A DNA stretch of 64,000 bases from Natranaeroarchaeum aerophilus (GCF_023638055.1 NZ_JAKRVY010000002.1:1-64000), one strand, 5' to 3'; numbered from the stretch's first letter, positions 41,570 through 51,084 are shown. Numbers and translations are program-made. The notes: generated by a model from the letters alone, not told the origin.

Positions 41570-43848
41570 ACGCCGTCACCTCCGGCGGGCGCGACTTCGA
41601 CCGGATGATTCCGATCGGTCTGTCCGGAGACCGGCTCGACGTGTCGTTCGGTGTTCATCGTCATGATGTTTGCCCCGGCCTGATCGGGGGCGATCGAGTA
41701 CTCGCCGAACCCGGCGGCGGTAAACAGCCAGCCGGGGCGGACGCCCTCGTAGACGTGTGCAACGAGCTCGACCTCGCCGTCGGGGGATTCGACCCGCACT
41801 CGTTCGCCGGTTTCGATGCCGCGAGGCTCTGCATCGACCGGATTGATATGGAGCAAGTTTCCGTCGTACTCCTCGTATCGGAAGCCAAACCGGTCGTGAT
41901 ACTCCTCGACTGCCTCGTCGAGGGCCTGACAGTGGCCACGGGAGAGCTGCTCGACGAAGCCGTCGGTCAGCAACAGGGGGTACTCCTCGTCCCTCGTGTT
42001 CCCGTACTGATCGTCGTCCGGCGGATGCCACTCCGGAGCCGTACTCGCACCGGTCTCCTCGGCGAGTTCGGCGTACTGGTCGACGACATCGAGATCGAAC
42101 TGGAACTTCCCGGTTTCCGTGTCGAAGCCGTCCTCAAGCCACTGCTCGTACCCGACGTCGGAGACGATCTCGTAGCTTTGCTCGGCGACCTCGTCGAACG
42201 ACAGTCCGACACCCGAGAGCTGCTCGTCGTAGAACTCGGCAGCATCTTCCCACGGGAAGTACTCGCCCCAGCCCAGCTCTTCGGCCAGCGCACTGTATAT
42301 CTGGTAGTCGGTCCGGCAGTCGCCGATCGGCTCGATGACGGCGTTCGAGGCGGTCACCCAGCCCGACTCGCTGTACGAGCCGTCCCCACCCGCATCGAGG
42401 AAGGGCTGTTCGAGGGTCGACGCGGCGGGGAACACGACGTCGGCGCGACGGCTGACCCCGCTCCAGAACGCGTCGACGGTGATCACGAGATCCATCGCCT
42501 CCAGCGCCTCGGCCCACGCGTCACTGTTACCGCTTTTGAGTGGGGCCGACCAGTTGTTGACAAAGCCACGGATGTCGCCACGGTCGACCGCCGTGGGGAC
42601 CGCGTTGTGCGAGAGGTCGCGGATGTGACGCTGGTAGGGATAGTCGTCGTACTCTGGCGTGGGCCGATCCTCGTGATTGGCCGGGACGTCGAGTCCCCGC
42701 TCCTCGAACGGATCGGCGAGCGAGAAGCCGGACTGCCAGTGGCGGGTGCCCCCCTCCCGATCGATGTTGCCGACCAGCCCGTTGAGCGCGTGGACGTTCT
42801 GGCAGTTCTTGAAGCCGTTCCCCTGGAACGCGAGGCCGGTCCACGGGAACGCGACCGAACTGGGGGCCGCCTCGGCGAAGCCGACGGCGAGTTGTCTGAT
42901 GACCTCGGCGTCGACATCGGTGATCTCCGCGGCCCACTCTGGCGTCTTGTCGGCGACGGCATCGCGGTAGGCATCGAAGCCGTAGGTCCACTCCTCGACG
43001 AACGCCTCGTCGTAGAGCTCGTCTTCGATAATGACGTGGCCCATCGCGAGCGCGAGCGCCCCGTCGGTCCGCGGTTCGATCGGGATCCACACGTCGGCGA
43101 TTTCGGCCGTCTTCGTGTACCGTGGATCGATGCAGACGAGCGTTGCGTCGTTTTCCTCGATCGTCTCCATGATCGCTTTCGGCTCCCACTGACCGCGGAA
43201 CGATTCCATCGGGTTCCGGCCCCACGCGATCATAAACTCCGAGTTCTTCCAGTCGGGCCACTCGCGGCCGTAGCCGGCCATCCACTCCCAGGAATCAGAA
43301 AAGGGGCCGTGACAGGTCGTTTTGCGGCCGACCTGCAGCGGCGCGCCGTACAGGTCCCGGAAGAGCAGGTCGTGGAAATCGCCGCCAAGGGGATAGCCCT
43401 GGTAGCGGAGGAGTTTCTCCGGACCGTGCTCCTCACTGAACGTTTCGAGTTGCGCTGCGGCGTACGTGATCGCCTCGTCCCAGTCGGCGGCGCGCAAGTC
43501 ACCGTCCTCGCGGATATACGGGCGGGTGATCCGGTTGGGGTTGTACGTCTTATCGAGCTGGGCGAGCCCTTTCGAGCACAGCGTTCCCTCGGTCCCGGCC
43601 CCGGCGCTGGCCTTCGGGTGACCATCCACGCCGGTGAGATCGACAGCCTCGCCGTCTTCGAGGACGACCTCCTGCCCGCAGCTCGCCCGACAGATCCAGC
43701 AGTTGTTGTGGACCGTCTGTCGGTTCGCTGCCGTGGCGGACTCCTCGTCTCCACGGCCGACACAGCCAGCGACCGCGGCTGCGAGCGCTCCGGCAGAGCC
43801 CTTGAGGAACGTCCGCCGCCGTACTGAGTTCGATTCCCCCTCGCTCAT
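41566..43848 (-). CDS. molybdopterin oxidoreductase catalytic subunit (Psr/Phs/Dms-like)
   Basis: A 760-residue DMSO-reductase-family enzyme. A Tat signal (RRRTFLKGSAGALAAA) opens it. The [4Fe-4S] site is C50-C53-C57-C91 (NNCWICRASCGQE, then LCSKG). The probable Mo ligand is a Cys near residue 179 in KTTCHGPFSDSW, which suits the polysulfide/thiosulfate reductase branch better than Ser-type DMSO reductase. Later, LVITVDAFWSGVSRRADVVF and GERVRVESPDGEVEL are standard family parts. The acceptor is not determinable: polysulfide, thiosulfate, arsenate or another compound remain possible. It is the first gene of the operon and is upstream-regulated. Confidence 0.93.
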   Translation of the reverse strand: MSEGESNSVRRRTFLKGSAGALAAAVAGCVGRGDEESATAANRQTVHNNCWICRASCGQEVVLEDGEAVDLTGVDGHPKASAGAGTEGTLCSKGLAQLDKTYNPNRITRPYIREDGDLRAADWDEAITYAAAQLETFSEEHGPEKLLRYQGYPLGGDFHDLLFRDLYGAPLQVGRKTTCHGPFSDSWEWMAGYGREWPDWKNSEFMIAWGRNPMESFRGQWEPKAIMETIEENDATLVCIDPRYTKTAEIADVWIPIEPRTDGALALAMGHVIIEDELYDEAFVEEWTYGFDAYRDAVADKTPEWAAEITDVDAEVIRQLAVGFAEAAPSSVAFPWTGLAFQGNGFKNCQNVHALNGLVGNIDREGGTRHWQSGFSLADPFEERGLDVPANHEDRPTPEYDDYPYQRHIRDLSHNAVPTAVDRGDIRGFVNNWSAPLKSGNSDAWAEALEAMDLVITVDAFWSGVSRRADVVFPAASTLEQPFLDAGGDGSYSESGWVTASNAVIEPIGDCRTDYQIYSALAEELGWGEYFPWEDAAEFYDEQLSGVGLSFDEVAEQSYEIVSDVGYEQWLEDGFDTETGKFQFDLDVVDQYAELAEETGASTAPEWHPPDDDQYGNTRDEEYPLLLTDGFVEQLSRGHCQALDEAVEEYHDRFGFRYEEYDGNLLHINPVDAEPRGIETGERVRVESPDGEVELVAHVYEGVRPGWLFTAAGFGEYSIAPDQAGANIMTMNTERHVEPVSGQTDRNHPVEVAPAGGDGV

Positions 43849-43894
43849 CTACTGCCACCTCGGTTCATGATTTCCCTCGGTAGTATGTAACAAC

Positions 43895-43914
43895 GTGACT
43901 ACCCAGAGGGTCAC
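43895..43914. promoter_or_regulatory. imperfect palindrome before the molybdoenzyme operon
   Basis: GTGACTACCCAGAGGGTCAC has outer arms GTGAC and GTCAC and an inner CCC-AGA-GGG. It lies about 50 bases upstream of the catalytic-subunit start and close to the end of the adjacent HTH_10 regulator gene. It is a candidate operator for one of the two HTH_10 proteins. Confidence 0.35.
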
Positions 43915-43932
43915 TCCTAACTGTGAGGCTCT

Positions 43933-44577
43933 TTAAGTCCCCTCGGCAAAACTATCGCAGGCCGCCTCCAGAACGAGTTTTCGCTCGGCCGATCGCAGCC
44001 GCTGGGAGAGGGTCCCTTTCGAGATATCGAACTGCTCGGCCAGTTCCTCCAGGGATGTCGTCCGGGGCTGGTCGTAGTAGCCGTCTGCGACCGCTCGCTG
44101 TAGCGTCTGCTGCTCTAACTCGGTGAGAATGCCGAAATCGATCGTTCGCAGGTCGGACAGCTCGGCGTCGGTCCCGTGCTGGGCCAACTTCTGGACCGTG
44201 ACATCACCGATCGCCGAGAGGTCTTCGACGATCTCCGTCAGTATCGTGCGGGACCGAACGTGTGCCTCCACCCGAACACCGGTTTCGGTGACGGCCGCAA
44301 TCTCGGCACTGAACCCATCACGATCGAGGAGTTCGTAGTAACACTGCCCCTCGTGGCAGGGCTGTTCGACCTGTTCGATTCGCGCCTCGTTTCTGTCACT
44401 GGGTGCTCCCTCGACCGTTAGCGAGCATCTGTTCCCGTCGCTACGGCGGGAAACGGAGTCGAGCGTATCCTCCTGAGAACCGAGCTTCCGCATCGCACAC
44501 GGATGCGTGCCGGGGAGGCCGAGTTCCAGCTCGACGTAGAGATCGAGCGTTTCAGCACCCGGAAAGAGCGAACTCAT
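43933..44577 (-). CDS. HTH_10-type regulator upstream of the molybdoenzyme operon
   Basis: A 214-residue regulator. The N-terminal 150 residues are a sensor-like domain with two Cys-containing spots (HPCAMRK and PCHEGQCYYELL). The C-terminal HTH_10 part reads LTELEQQTLQRAVADGYYDQ followed by LEELAEQFDISKGTLSQRLR. It is co-directional with the operon, 84 bases upstream of it, and has the layout of DmsR-like haloarchaeal regulators. The Cys pattern could bind iron-sulfur or sense redox, which is inference only. A TGATAC/GTATCA repeat lies just before its start codon. Confidence 0.9.
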   Translation of the reverse strand: MSSLFPGAETLDLYVELELGLPGTHPCAMRKLGSQEDTLDSVSRRSDGNRCSLTVEGAPSDRNEARIEQVEQPCHEGQCYYELLDRDGFSAEIAAVTETGVRVEAHVRSRTILTEIVEDLSAIGDVTVQKLAQHGTDAELSDLRTIDFGILTELEQQTLQRAVADGYYDQPRTTSLEELAEQFDISKGTLSQRLRSAERKLVLEAACDSFAEGT

Positions 44578-44658
44578 ATGATACTGTACTGTTCCCCACA
44601 GGGGTATCAGTAAAGCCCCATATTACAGGTGTTTAATAGTGATCGTTCGGTCGGGCAG

Positions 44659-45480
44659 CTACGGCCCGTGACTGACGCCCTCTCGCTCGTCGGCTCGCAT
44701 TCGTCGTAGCGCTGCCCGGGCGTTGCTTGCGTCGTAGCCGAACAGTACCGAGTCGCCGTAGGCGCTCGCGACTTCTGCGGCGTGGATCAGGTTGTCGATA
44801 TCGACGTCGACAGCGTACAGTTCAACGCTAAACGGCGTCTCCAGTAGCGACTCGAAGCCCTTTGCGATCGTCTCCAGCCAGTAAGTCGTCGAATAGGCCA
44901 TGTCGTACAGGGGGATGACGAACTCGTCGACGTGCTCGGCGAGGGCGTCGACGTCGATCCCAGCCCGCTCGTAGAGATGGCCGGGATAGGGGTCGGGATA
45001 CAGCGTCAGATACGTCTTTCCGTCGACGAGTGCCGAAGCCTCCTCGACGAACTCGGTGATGACGTTCGCACGCCACGCGAAGCGGTCCTCGAACTCGCTG
45101 TCGGCGAACAGCCGATCACAGCGCTCGCAGTGACAGTACTCCTCGCGGGGGAAGCCGATATCGTCAAGTCGGACATCGCCCAGCGCCGCGCTCTCCTCGA
45201 TTATCTCCAGCAGCCCTTCCCGGTACTCGGGATGGGTCGGACAGATGTACGCCCAGTCGAAGTAGGGCTGTTCGCGGGTCGCTCGATCGCCGTCCTCACT
45301 AACTGGGACCAGTGACGGTTCGGCGTCCGCGGCAGCGTTGTCGCCGAAACAGGATATCATACTGACCGCATCGGCCACTGGCTCCGCGGCACGGCCGGTA
45401 ACGTCTTTGACCTCGTAGAAGCCCCGGTCGAACTCCGCCCAGTCGAGTTCCTCCTCGTTGCGGGTGACGACGCCGTACAT
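44659..45480 (-). CDS. uncharacterised protein, glycoside-hydrolase-like TIM barrel suspected
   Basis: A protein of about 273 residues. DVRLDDIGFPREEYCHCERC with a following DRLF resembles the strand plus C-x-C-x2-C cluster seen in putative glycoside-hydrolase TIM barrels. The later segments (TYLTLYPDPYPGHLYERAG and EFVIPLYDMAYSTTYWLETI) also fit barrel strands. There is no signal peptide, so it would act in the cytoplasm. ATG at 45480 is chosen; a GTG two codons earlier is possible. I cannot name a substrate and the fold assignment is tentative. It lies alone on its strand after the HTH_10 gene. Confidence 0.72.
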   Translation of the reverse strand: MYGVVTRNEEELDWAEFDRGFYEVKDVTGRAAEPVADAVSMISCFGDNAAADAEPSLVPVSEDGDRATREQPYFDWAYICPTHPEYREGLLEIIEESAALGDVRLDDIGFPREEYCHCERCDRLFADSEFEDRFAWRANVITEFVEEASALVDGKTYLTLYPDPYPGHLYERAGIDVDALAEHVDEFVIPLYDMAYSTTYWLETIAKGFESLLETPFSVELYAVDVDIDNLIHAAEVASAYGDSVLFGYDASNARAALRRMRADEREGVSHGP

Positions 45481-45517
45481 ACTCACGGATGGGCGGCGAG
45501 AAGGGTAAGTGGTTCGT

Positions 45518-45616
45518 TCAGTTGTACTCGATGTCGACTTCCTCTTCGGTAGACAGTAGTTTCCAGAGCGCGGCGACTACGGCGACCACGAGCAGCAGTT
45601 TGATCAGGCGAGACAT
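45518..45616 (-). CDS. 32-residue single-span membrane microprotein
   Basis: A short frame with a basic start (SRLIKLLLVVAVVAALWKLL) and an acidic end (STEEEVDIEY). It has one membrane helix of about 17 residues, positive before and negative after it, a plausible small membrane protein. Its codon use is GC-rich like its neighbours. Its ATG is about 80 bases downstream of the DUF47/PhoU gene, whose transcript may include it. Homologue searching would decide; the length alone makes a chance frame possible. Confidence 0.6.
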   Translation of the reverse strand: MSRLIKLLLVVAVVAALWKLLSTEEEVDIEYN

Positions 45617-45692
45617 AAATGTCACTTCGTCGTAAGGGAATATAATGTTTGCTGATCCAGCAACCCGGTGTCGCCGGACCTGCGAACGTCGA

Positions 45693-46406
45693 CTACTCGT
45701 CGTTCTCGGGTTTCGGTTCCGTGACGATTCCCTGCTCGTTGCTCGCGATGATGATGATCTGGTCGGTGACGTCTTCCATCGTGTTGTGGAGTTCGTCGAG
45801 GAGGATGGCGAACTCGCGGTAGACCAGCGGCTGTTCGATCGCGTCGTCGGCGAAGGCTTGCTCGATCACGCCGTTACGGATGTCGTCACAGATGCTCTCG
45901 ATCTCGCTTACTCGATCGATCCCGTCGACGAGCGAGACCGACGCGTCGGTGGAACAGAGTGCGTGGATGAACTGGGCGACGACCTCTTTGAGGACCGTGA
46001 CCGCCTCAACCGTGTGCTCGGCGAGCTCGTGGAGCCCCTCGAAACACTCGTTGTCGTGCGGCGGGTTGACGATCACGAGTTCGTCGGCGATCCGTTCCGC
46101 GAGATTCGCGACCGTATCGAGGTTCTTGTAGAACTCCAGCAGGGCCGAGGCGTTGTAGTGGATCCGGGAGTTCAACAGCCCCATCTCGCCGGGACCGGCG
46201 TTCGTGATCGCGGCGTTGATATCGTGAATGGTATCGTCACAGTCGCTTTCGAGCGTTTCGATCCGCTCGACGGTTTCGGCCGTCGGTTCGCCGCCGGCGT
46301 ACTGATCGAACAGCTCCGGCAACAGCGTGACACAGTCCTCGAACCGATCGAGGTAGTCGGTGGTATGGGCTTCGAGTTGCTCCCCGAAGTCGACATCTGA
46401 TGGCAT
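45693..46406 (-). CDS. DUF47/PhoU-like phosphate-transport regulator
   Basis: A 237-residue all-helical protein of the DUF47 group (YkaA-like), related to PhoU. Characteristic stretches are ETLESDCDDTIHDINAAITN, LLNSRIHYNASALLEFYKNL with DTVANLAERIADELV, and DDIRNGVIEQAFADD near the end. These proteins usually accompany Pit-type inorganic phosphate permeases and bind metal clusters. No phosphate transporter is adjacent here, so it works in trans or has another partner. The ATG opens MPSDVDFGEQLEAHTTDYLD. Confidence 0.9.
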   Translation of the reverse strand: MPSDVDFGEQLEAHTTDYLDRFEDCVTLLPELFDQYAGGEPTAETVERIETLESDCDDTIHDINAAITNAGPGEMGLLNSRIHYNASALLEFYKNLDTVANLAERIADELVIVNPPHDNECFEGLHELAEHTVEAVTVLKEVVAQFIHALCSTDASVSLVDGIDRVSEIESICDDIRNGVIEQAFADDAIEQPLVYREFAILLDELHNTMEDVTDQIIIIASNEQGIVTEPKPENDE

Positions 46407-46478
46407 CCTGTCGCAGTGTAACCGGTATCGGCACTAATATGTGCCGTCTGTTACCGTCGGGAGGGAATGGATCCCAAC

Positions 46479-47006
46479 TCAGTCGTCGACGCGATACTCG
46501 ACCCCGGGTGCGGTGACGTCGACGCCACACTCGTTCAGCGCCTCGGCGACCGCTGCGAACGGGGACCCACGGGGCACCTCGAACGGATCCGACGGGGACC
46601 AGGCGTGCCGCACAGTCCAGTCGTCGTCGATCACCAGTAGCGCCCGACCGGGGATGTCGCGGTGGCCGTGCCAGTCGTCCAGACTCACGCCGTAGGAGTC
46701 GGCGATCCCGGCGTGAAAGTCGCTGATGACGGGAAAATCAAGTCCGAGTCGGCGTGCTGCCGAGGAGTTCGCAAACAGCGAGTCACCCGTGATCGCCCAC
46801 ACGAGCAGGTCGTCGCGCTCGGCCCACCCTGACTCCCCGAGTGCGCGCAGGTCGTCCTGGCAGACGGGCGCGTGCGCCGAGGGGACAAAGGCGAGCACGA
46901 CAGCCTCGACATCGTCGATGAACTGGTGGAGATCGTAGATCGCGGGGTCGCGGTCGAGGACGCCGGGAAGCGAGAAATCGGGGGCTTTCTGGCCGGGCGA
47001 GATCAT
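46479..47006 (-). CDS. peroxiredoxin/redoxin-domain protein
   Basis: A 175-residue thioredoxin-fold protein of the AhpC/TSA-redoxin type. It opens MISPGQKAPDFSLPGVLDRD. The peroxidatic Cys is near residue 49 in VPSAHAPVCQDDL, a slightly altered version of the usual P-x-x-x-T/S-x-x-C loop. A second Cys is present near residue 160 (LNECGVDVTAP). It reduces peroxides with thiol help in the cytoplasm, or acts as a related redox protein. The frame is open for another 300 residues upstream, but that part is antisense to the next gene. Confidence 0.87.
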   Translation of the reverse strand: MISPGQKAPDFSLPGVLDRDPAIYDLHQFIDDVEAVVLAFVPSAHAPVCQDDLRALGESGWAERDDLLVWAITGDSLFANSSAARRLGLDFPVISDFHAGIADSYGVSLDDWHGHRDIPGRALLVIDDDWTVRHAWSPSDPFEVPRGSPFAAVAEALNECGVDVTAPGVEYRVDD

Positions 47007-47094
47007 ACGGTCATTCCGGCACTGAGCCGAAAAAGCGTGGCGGTCGACCACCGGAACCGGGAGACAAAAGCCGCTCGAACGCCTCCCCAGACAC

Positions 47095-48222
47095 GTGACT
47101 GTTCCGCCGTCGGGCCGTGCACTGATCGCCACCAGAGACGGAGTAGAGCCGTCGACGCCCGCTTTCGAGGAGCACGTCGCCGGGCTCGGATACGAGCCAG
47201 TCGATGTCCTCTGCCAGAACCGGGCCGAACACAACCGGTACAACCTCGGCCCCGGACTCGTCGATCGGATCGCGGACCGGATCGCAACCGACGACATCGA
47301 GTATCTCGCGGTCGACCACCGCGTCCATCCGGGACAGCTCGTCGACCTCGCCGAGCGCCTGCCGCCGGTGCGGCTGCGTGATCGCCGGGGCGTCGTCCGG
47401 GAGGTACTCGCCGACGGCGGCAACCCTGTCGCGACGGTGCTCGGCGAACGACAACGGCGGCGGGTCGAACGCCGCTCCGTCGCCCGCTCACAGCGGGACG
47501 GCGCGACGAACGCACCGGGTGGGACGGACGGTCGCCTCGACGCGCTCGATGCAGAACTCGACCGCCTCGACGAGCGTTGGGAGGACCGGACGGCGACCCA
47601 GCGCCGGCGTATCGAGGACGCGAACACGGGATCCGACAGGTACGTTGCGGTGACGGGGCCGCCCACCGCGCCGATCGTCGAGTGCTGGCGGGCGCTTACC
47701 GGGGAGAACGCAGAGGCGACGACAGTACTTGGCCCAGCTACTCCGAAGACAGCACGCGTCCGGATCGCCAGCCACGATGTCGCGGTCACCGCGACGACAG
47801 CCTTGCTACCGGCTCTCCCCGAGTGGTTCGGAACGACCGTCCCCGGGACGATCAGCGCGCTCTCCCGTGCGGACGTGATCGTCACGGTTGGCACGGGCGA
47901 GACCGACACACTGGCCGCGTCGACCCTCGACCGATTCGACGCGACTCACCTTCGCGCGGACCTGTTCTCGACCGAGGTCAACTCCGTCGAACGCCTGCGC
48001 GAGCGGCTCGGCTCGGCGTTCCCGGTAGAGCGCCACGTCCTCACCCTCCCGATGACCGACGGGGCGATGGGGTTCGTCTCGCGCTGTCACGACGATGGGC
48101 TGGTCGAGTCAGTCGAGTACGGCGAGACCGTGTCGTTGACGATCGCAGCCCCACCGGAACGGATCCCGATGCTAACCGACCAGGTGAACGAGGCGGGAGG
48201 CACGATCGAACGGGATATTTAG
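47095..48222 (+). CDS. degenerate HflX-like protein without P-loop
   Basis: A 375-residue protein laid out like the ribosome-associated GTPase HflX. The N-terminal subdomain has [20 protein letters not shown] and [20 protein letters not shown]; a charged helical linker follows ([20 protein letters not shown]). Where the GTPase P-loop should be, there is [17 protein letters not shown], with no GxxxxGK[S/T]. The position of the DTVGF switch motif is [17 protein letters not shown] binding is thus very unlikely. The order of the degenerate segments still follows HflX, so I infer a former GTPase kept for ribosome binding or another role. The start is GTG. Confidence 0.78.
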   Translation: MTVPPSGRALIATRDGVEPSTPAFEEHVAGLGYEPVDVLCQNRAEHNRYNLGPGLVDRIADRIATDDIEYLAVDHRVHPGQLVDLAERLPPVRLRDRRGVVREVLADGGNPVATVLGERQRRRVERRSVARSQRDGATNAPGGTDGRLDALDAELDRLDERWEDRTATQRRRIEDANTGSDRYVAVTGPPTAPIVECWRALTGENAEATTVLGPATPKTARVRIASHDVAVTATTALLPALPEWFGTTVPGTISALSRADVIVTVGTGETDTLAASTLDRFDATHLRADLFSTEVNSVERLRERLGSAFPVERHVLTLPMTDGAMGFVSRCHDDGLVESVEYGETVSLTIAAPPERIPMLTDQVNEAGGTIERDI

Positions 48223-49202
48223 ACGGTCTGGAGGTACTTCTCGTTGACCTCCCACTCGCCATCGCCGTTCTCGGTCATGTACTCGCCGTAGTATGGCACC
48301 CGGTTTGCCACCGTCTCCCGAAACTGCTTGCGGATCTCCGGTTTCGTCATCTCACCCATCGAGCGCAGGTCGTCGTTCCGGTTGAGACAGCCTTTGAGGT
48401 AGCCGTCGTGGGTCACGCGAACGCGATGACAGTTCCGACAGAACGACTCGTTACCGACTGGATCGACGATCTCGACCATCCCAGCACTTTCCGTTTCGGC
48501 GTCGCCACCCATCCAGTACCGCTTTCGGCCGTGCATCTCACGGACTTCGATGTCGTCGGCCTGCTCGGCGAGCCATTTGTGAACCCGCTCGATCTCGATA
48601 GCCCACTCGGGATGCCCGGCGAGTTCCGGCATATACTCGATCAACTGGAGCTGAAGACCGTCGTTTGCGGCGACGTGCTCGACCATTTCGGGGACGTAGC
48701 CCGCCGTCTTCTCGAAGACGACCATGTTCAGCTTCACCGGGTCGAGCCCGGCATCAAGCGCGGCGTCGACGCCCTCTAGCACCCGATCGAACGCGCCGCT
48801 TTTCGTCACTTCGGCGAAGTCCTCTGCGTCCATCGAGTCCTGTGAGATGTTCACCCGTTCGAGTCCGGCGTCGACGAGATCAGGTGCACGACCGGGCAGG
48901 AAGGTCCCGTTCGTCGTCAGTGAGATTTCCATCTCGTCGGGCGTCCGGCGAATGATCTCTTCGAGGTCCTGCCGGAGCATCGGCTCACCGCCGGTAAACT
49001 TGACCTTCTCCACGTCGAACTTCCGGGCCACCTCCAGAAACCGGACCACGTCGTCGGCGCTCATCTCGTCGTCCTGTGGCTCCATCGGCCCGCGAGTGTC
49101 GCCCAGCCCCTCGTTGTGACAGTAGACGCAATCGAAGTTACAACGGTCGGTCAGCGAGACCCGGACGCCGGAGACCTCCCTGCCGAACCCGTCGGTCAAC
49201 AT
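48219..49202 (-). CDS. moaA: GTP 3',8-cyclase MoaA (molybdopterin biosynthesis)
   Basis: A 327-residue radical-SAM enzyme that starts molybdenum-cofactor synthesis from GTP. The N-terminal cluster site is [12 protein letters not shown] (C21, C25, C28). The second [4Fe-4S] site near the C-terminus is [37 protein letters not shown] and other blocks are normal. It needs MoaC for the next step; no moaC lies in the window. It lies about 4 kb from the molybdopterin oxidoreductase operon whose enzyme depends on this cofactor. Its stop overlaps that of the HflX-like gene by four bases (convergent). Confidence 0.95.
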   Translation of the reverse strand: MLTDGFGREVSGVRVSLTDRCNFDCVYCHNEGLGDTRGPMEPQDDEMSADDVVRFLEVARKFDVEKVKFTGGEPMLRQDLEEIIRRTPDEMEISLTTNGTFLPGRAPDLVDAGLERVNISQDSMDAEDFAEVTKSGAFDRVLEGVDAALDAGLDPVKLNMVVFEKTAGYVPEMVEHVAANDGLQLQLIEYMPELAGHPEWAIEIERVHKWLAEQADDIEVREMHGRKRYWMGGDAETESAGMVEIVDPVGNESFCRNCHRVRVTHDGYLKGCLNRNDDLRSMGEMTKPEIRKQFRETVANRVPYYGEYMTENGDGEWEVNEKYLQTV

Positions 49203-49344
49203 ACGTTCCGCTTCGAGCGGATAGTGCTTAAAACCATTGTCGTTTCCCGGTATACTGTAACTGTTTGTAGTTACTCCAACCGGTACTAACTCCGGGAACG
49301 ACCGTCCGGACGTTCATACGTGATCGGGCGACCAGACGGCCACG

Positions 49345-50586
49345 ATGGAACCGCTGGGAGTACAGCCTGTCCTCGACCCCGAGTTGACGCTGCTCACGCT
49401 CGCGTGTATCGGCGTCGGCTCCGCAATGGGGGCGATCAGCGGGCTGATCCCCGGCCTCCACGCGAACAACTTCGCGCTCGTGCTGGCGTCGTTTGCGCCC
49501 ACTGTTCCCGCGTCGCCGTTGCTGGTCGGCGTGGCGATGCTCTCGGCGGGCGTCGTCCACACGTTTGTCAACGCCGTCCCGGCGCTCGCGCTCGGTGTTC
49601 CCGACGCGGAGACCGCGGTGACGACGCTCCCCGCACACCGGCTTGTCCAGCAGGGCCGCGGCGAGGAGGCGATCCGACTCACGGCGCTCGGCAGTCTACT
49701 GGCAGTATGCTGTGGGGCAGTGCTGGCCATCCCCGTTACTCGCGGTATGGAGGCGAACTATCCGACGATTATGGCCCACATGGAACTACTGCTCGTCGCC
49801 GTCGTCGTGGCGATGATCGTCGCAGAACCGACGCGCCGCGCGCAGATCGGTGGAGCGATCGGGATGGGCACAAGCGCACTACTCGGCGCGGTGACGCTCT
49901 CGATCGATCCGGCGGCACCGCTGGACGCTGGGGGGATGCTCGCGCCGCTGTTTGCGGGACTGTTCGGCGCACCGATCCTGCTAGACGCGATGGCGGGCGG
50001 CGGCATCCCGGACCAGCAGGACCCGAAGATACGATCGACACGCCGGAGAGTGCTGGCGACTGCCGCTGCGGGCGCGCTTGCCGGAGCGGTCGTCGGCTAC
50101 TTGCCGGGGATCTCCGCCGCCATCGCCGCCGTCGCAGTTCTTGCACTCCTGCCGGGCGGTGTCGACGACCGTGGCTACGTCGTCGCGACCAGCGGTGTTG
50201 ACACCGCGAACACGATCTTTGCGCTCTTTGCGCTCTCGGCGATCGGACAGCCACGAACCGGCGTTATGGTCGCGTTTCAGGAGACCGGTGCGCCGGTCGA
50301 CCTCCCCCTGTTGCTGGCCGCAGTCGCGCTCTCGGGGGTCATCGGCTTCCTCATCGTGCTCACCGTGGGTGACTGGTACCTGCAGGTTGTCGGAGGGGCG
50401 GACTACCGGGTACTCTCCGTGAGCGTCATCGCGCTCCTGATCGTCCTCTCCGCGCTGCTTGCCGGGCCGATCGGGATCGCGGCGTTCGGCGTCGCGACGC
50501 TGATAGGCCTCATTCCGCCTCATCTCGGAGCCCGCCGTGTGCACCTGATGGGCGTGTTGATTGGGCCGCTGGTACTGAGCCTCTAG
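49345..50586 (+). CDS. TctA-like (tripartite tricarboxylate type) membrane permease
   Basis: A 413-residue polytopic membrane protein. It opens with [20 protein letters not shown], and a second similar G-x-x-PG-containing segment ([19 protein letters not shown]) begins the other half, the pseudo-symmetric layout of TctA/DUF112 proteins. About ten to twelve hydrophobic helices are seen. No periplasmic TctC or small TctB subunit is adjacent, as in archaeal versions that act alone. The substrate is unknown. The gene starts about 140 bases from the divergent moaA start. Confidence 0.87.
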   Translation: MEPLGVQPVLDPELTLLTLACIGVGSAMGAISGLIPGLHANNFALVLASFAPTVPASPLLVGVAMLSAGVVHTFVNAVPALALGVPDAETAVTTLPAHRLVQQGRGEEAIRLTALGSLLAVCCGAVLAIPVTRGMEANYPTIMAHMELLLVAVVVAMIVAEPTRRAQIGGAIGMGTSALLGAVTLSIDPAAPLDAGGMLAPLFAGLFGAPILLDAMAGGGIPDQQDPKIRSTRRRVLATAAAGALAGAVVGYLPGISAAIAAVAVLALLPGGVDDRGYVVATSGVDTANTIFALFALSAIGQPRTGVMVAFQETGAPVDLPLLLAAVALSGVIGFLIVLTVGDWYLQVVGGADYRVLSVSVIALLIVLSALLAGPIGIAAFGVATLIGLIPPHLGARRVHLMGVLIGPLVLSL

Positions 50587-50635
50587 CCGCGCCCAGAAGA
50601 AAACGGTTAAAAGCGGTGACGGGATACAAGGATGT

Positions 50636-50815
50636 ATGAGCAAGTCCCAGAAGGCGCGAGCGCAAAAGTGCGTCTCGTGCGGGATCAACATCGCAGGAAC
50701 GAGCGCTGCGTCGTTCAAGTGCCCGGACTGCGGTGCCCAGATCGTCCGCTGTGCGAAGTGCCGGAAACAGAGCAACCTCTATGAATGCCCGGACTGCGGG
50801 TTCCGAGGGCCGTAA
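50636..50815 (+). CDS. HVO_2753-type double zinc-ribbon microprotein
   Basis: A 59-residue protein with four CxxC knuckles: CVSCGIN, CPDCGAQ, CAKCRKQ and CPDCGFRGP. The length, the order and sequences such as [11 protein letters not shown] match the haloarchaeal zinc-finger microprotein HVO_2753, whose structure and role in swarming/biofilm growth have been described. It is short enough to be missed by automatic gene callers. Its stop lies two bases before the EF-1beta ATG, so the two genes are probably one transcript. Confidence 0.92.
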   Translation: MSKSQKARAQKCVSCGINIAGTSAASFKCPDCGAQIVRCAKCRKQSNLYECPDCGFRGP

Positions 50816-50817
50816 CC

Positions 50818-51084
50818 ATGGGAAAAGTCGCCGCCGCCGTCAAGGTCATGCCCCAGAATCCCGAGATTGACCTGGACGAACTCCAGGACCGTCTGGAAAG
50901 CTCCCTGCCCGAGGGCGCGAAGATCAACGGCGTCGAGCGTGACGACGTCGCGTTCGGTCTCGTTGCGCTCATCCCGACTGTGATCGTTCCCGACGATGCG
51001 GGCGGTACCGAAGCCGTCGAGGAAGCGTTCTCGACTGTTGAGGGCGTCGAAAGCGTCGACGTCCAGAACGTCGGCCGGATCTAG
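50818..51084 (+). CDS. ef1b: translation elongation factor aEF-1beta
   Basis: An 88-residue nucleotide-exchange factor for elongation factor 1-alpha. The family opening [20 protein letters not shown] and the C-terminal half with [20 protein letters not shown] and [14 protein letters not shown] are clear. The small ferredoxin-like fold and length are typical of archaea. It follows the zinc-ribbon microprotein with a two-base gap, a link common in archaea (EF-1beta after a zinc-ribbon protein), suggesting joint function at the ribosome. Confidence 0.96.
   Translation: MGKVAAAVKVMPQNPEIDLDELQDRLESSLPEGAKINGVERDDVAFGLVALIPTVIVPDDAGGTEAVEEAFSTVEGVESVDVQNVGRI

Noticed and set aside
47007-47909. 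476-residue extension of the peroxiredoxin-like protein
   Set aside because: The extension is serine/arginine-rich and antisense to the HflX-like gene.
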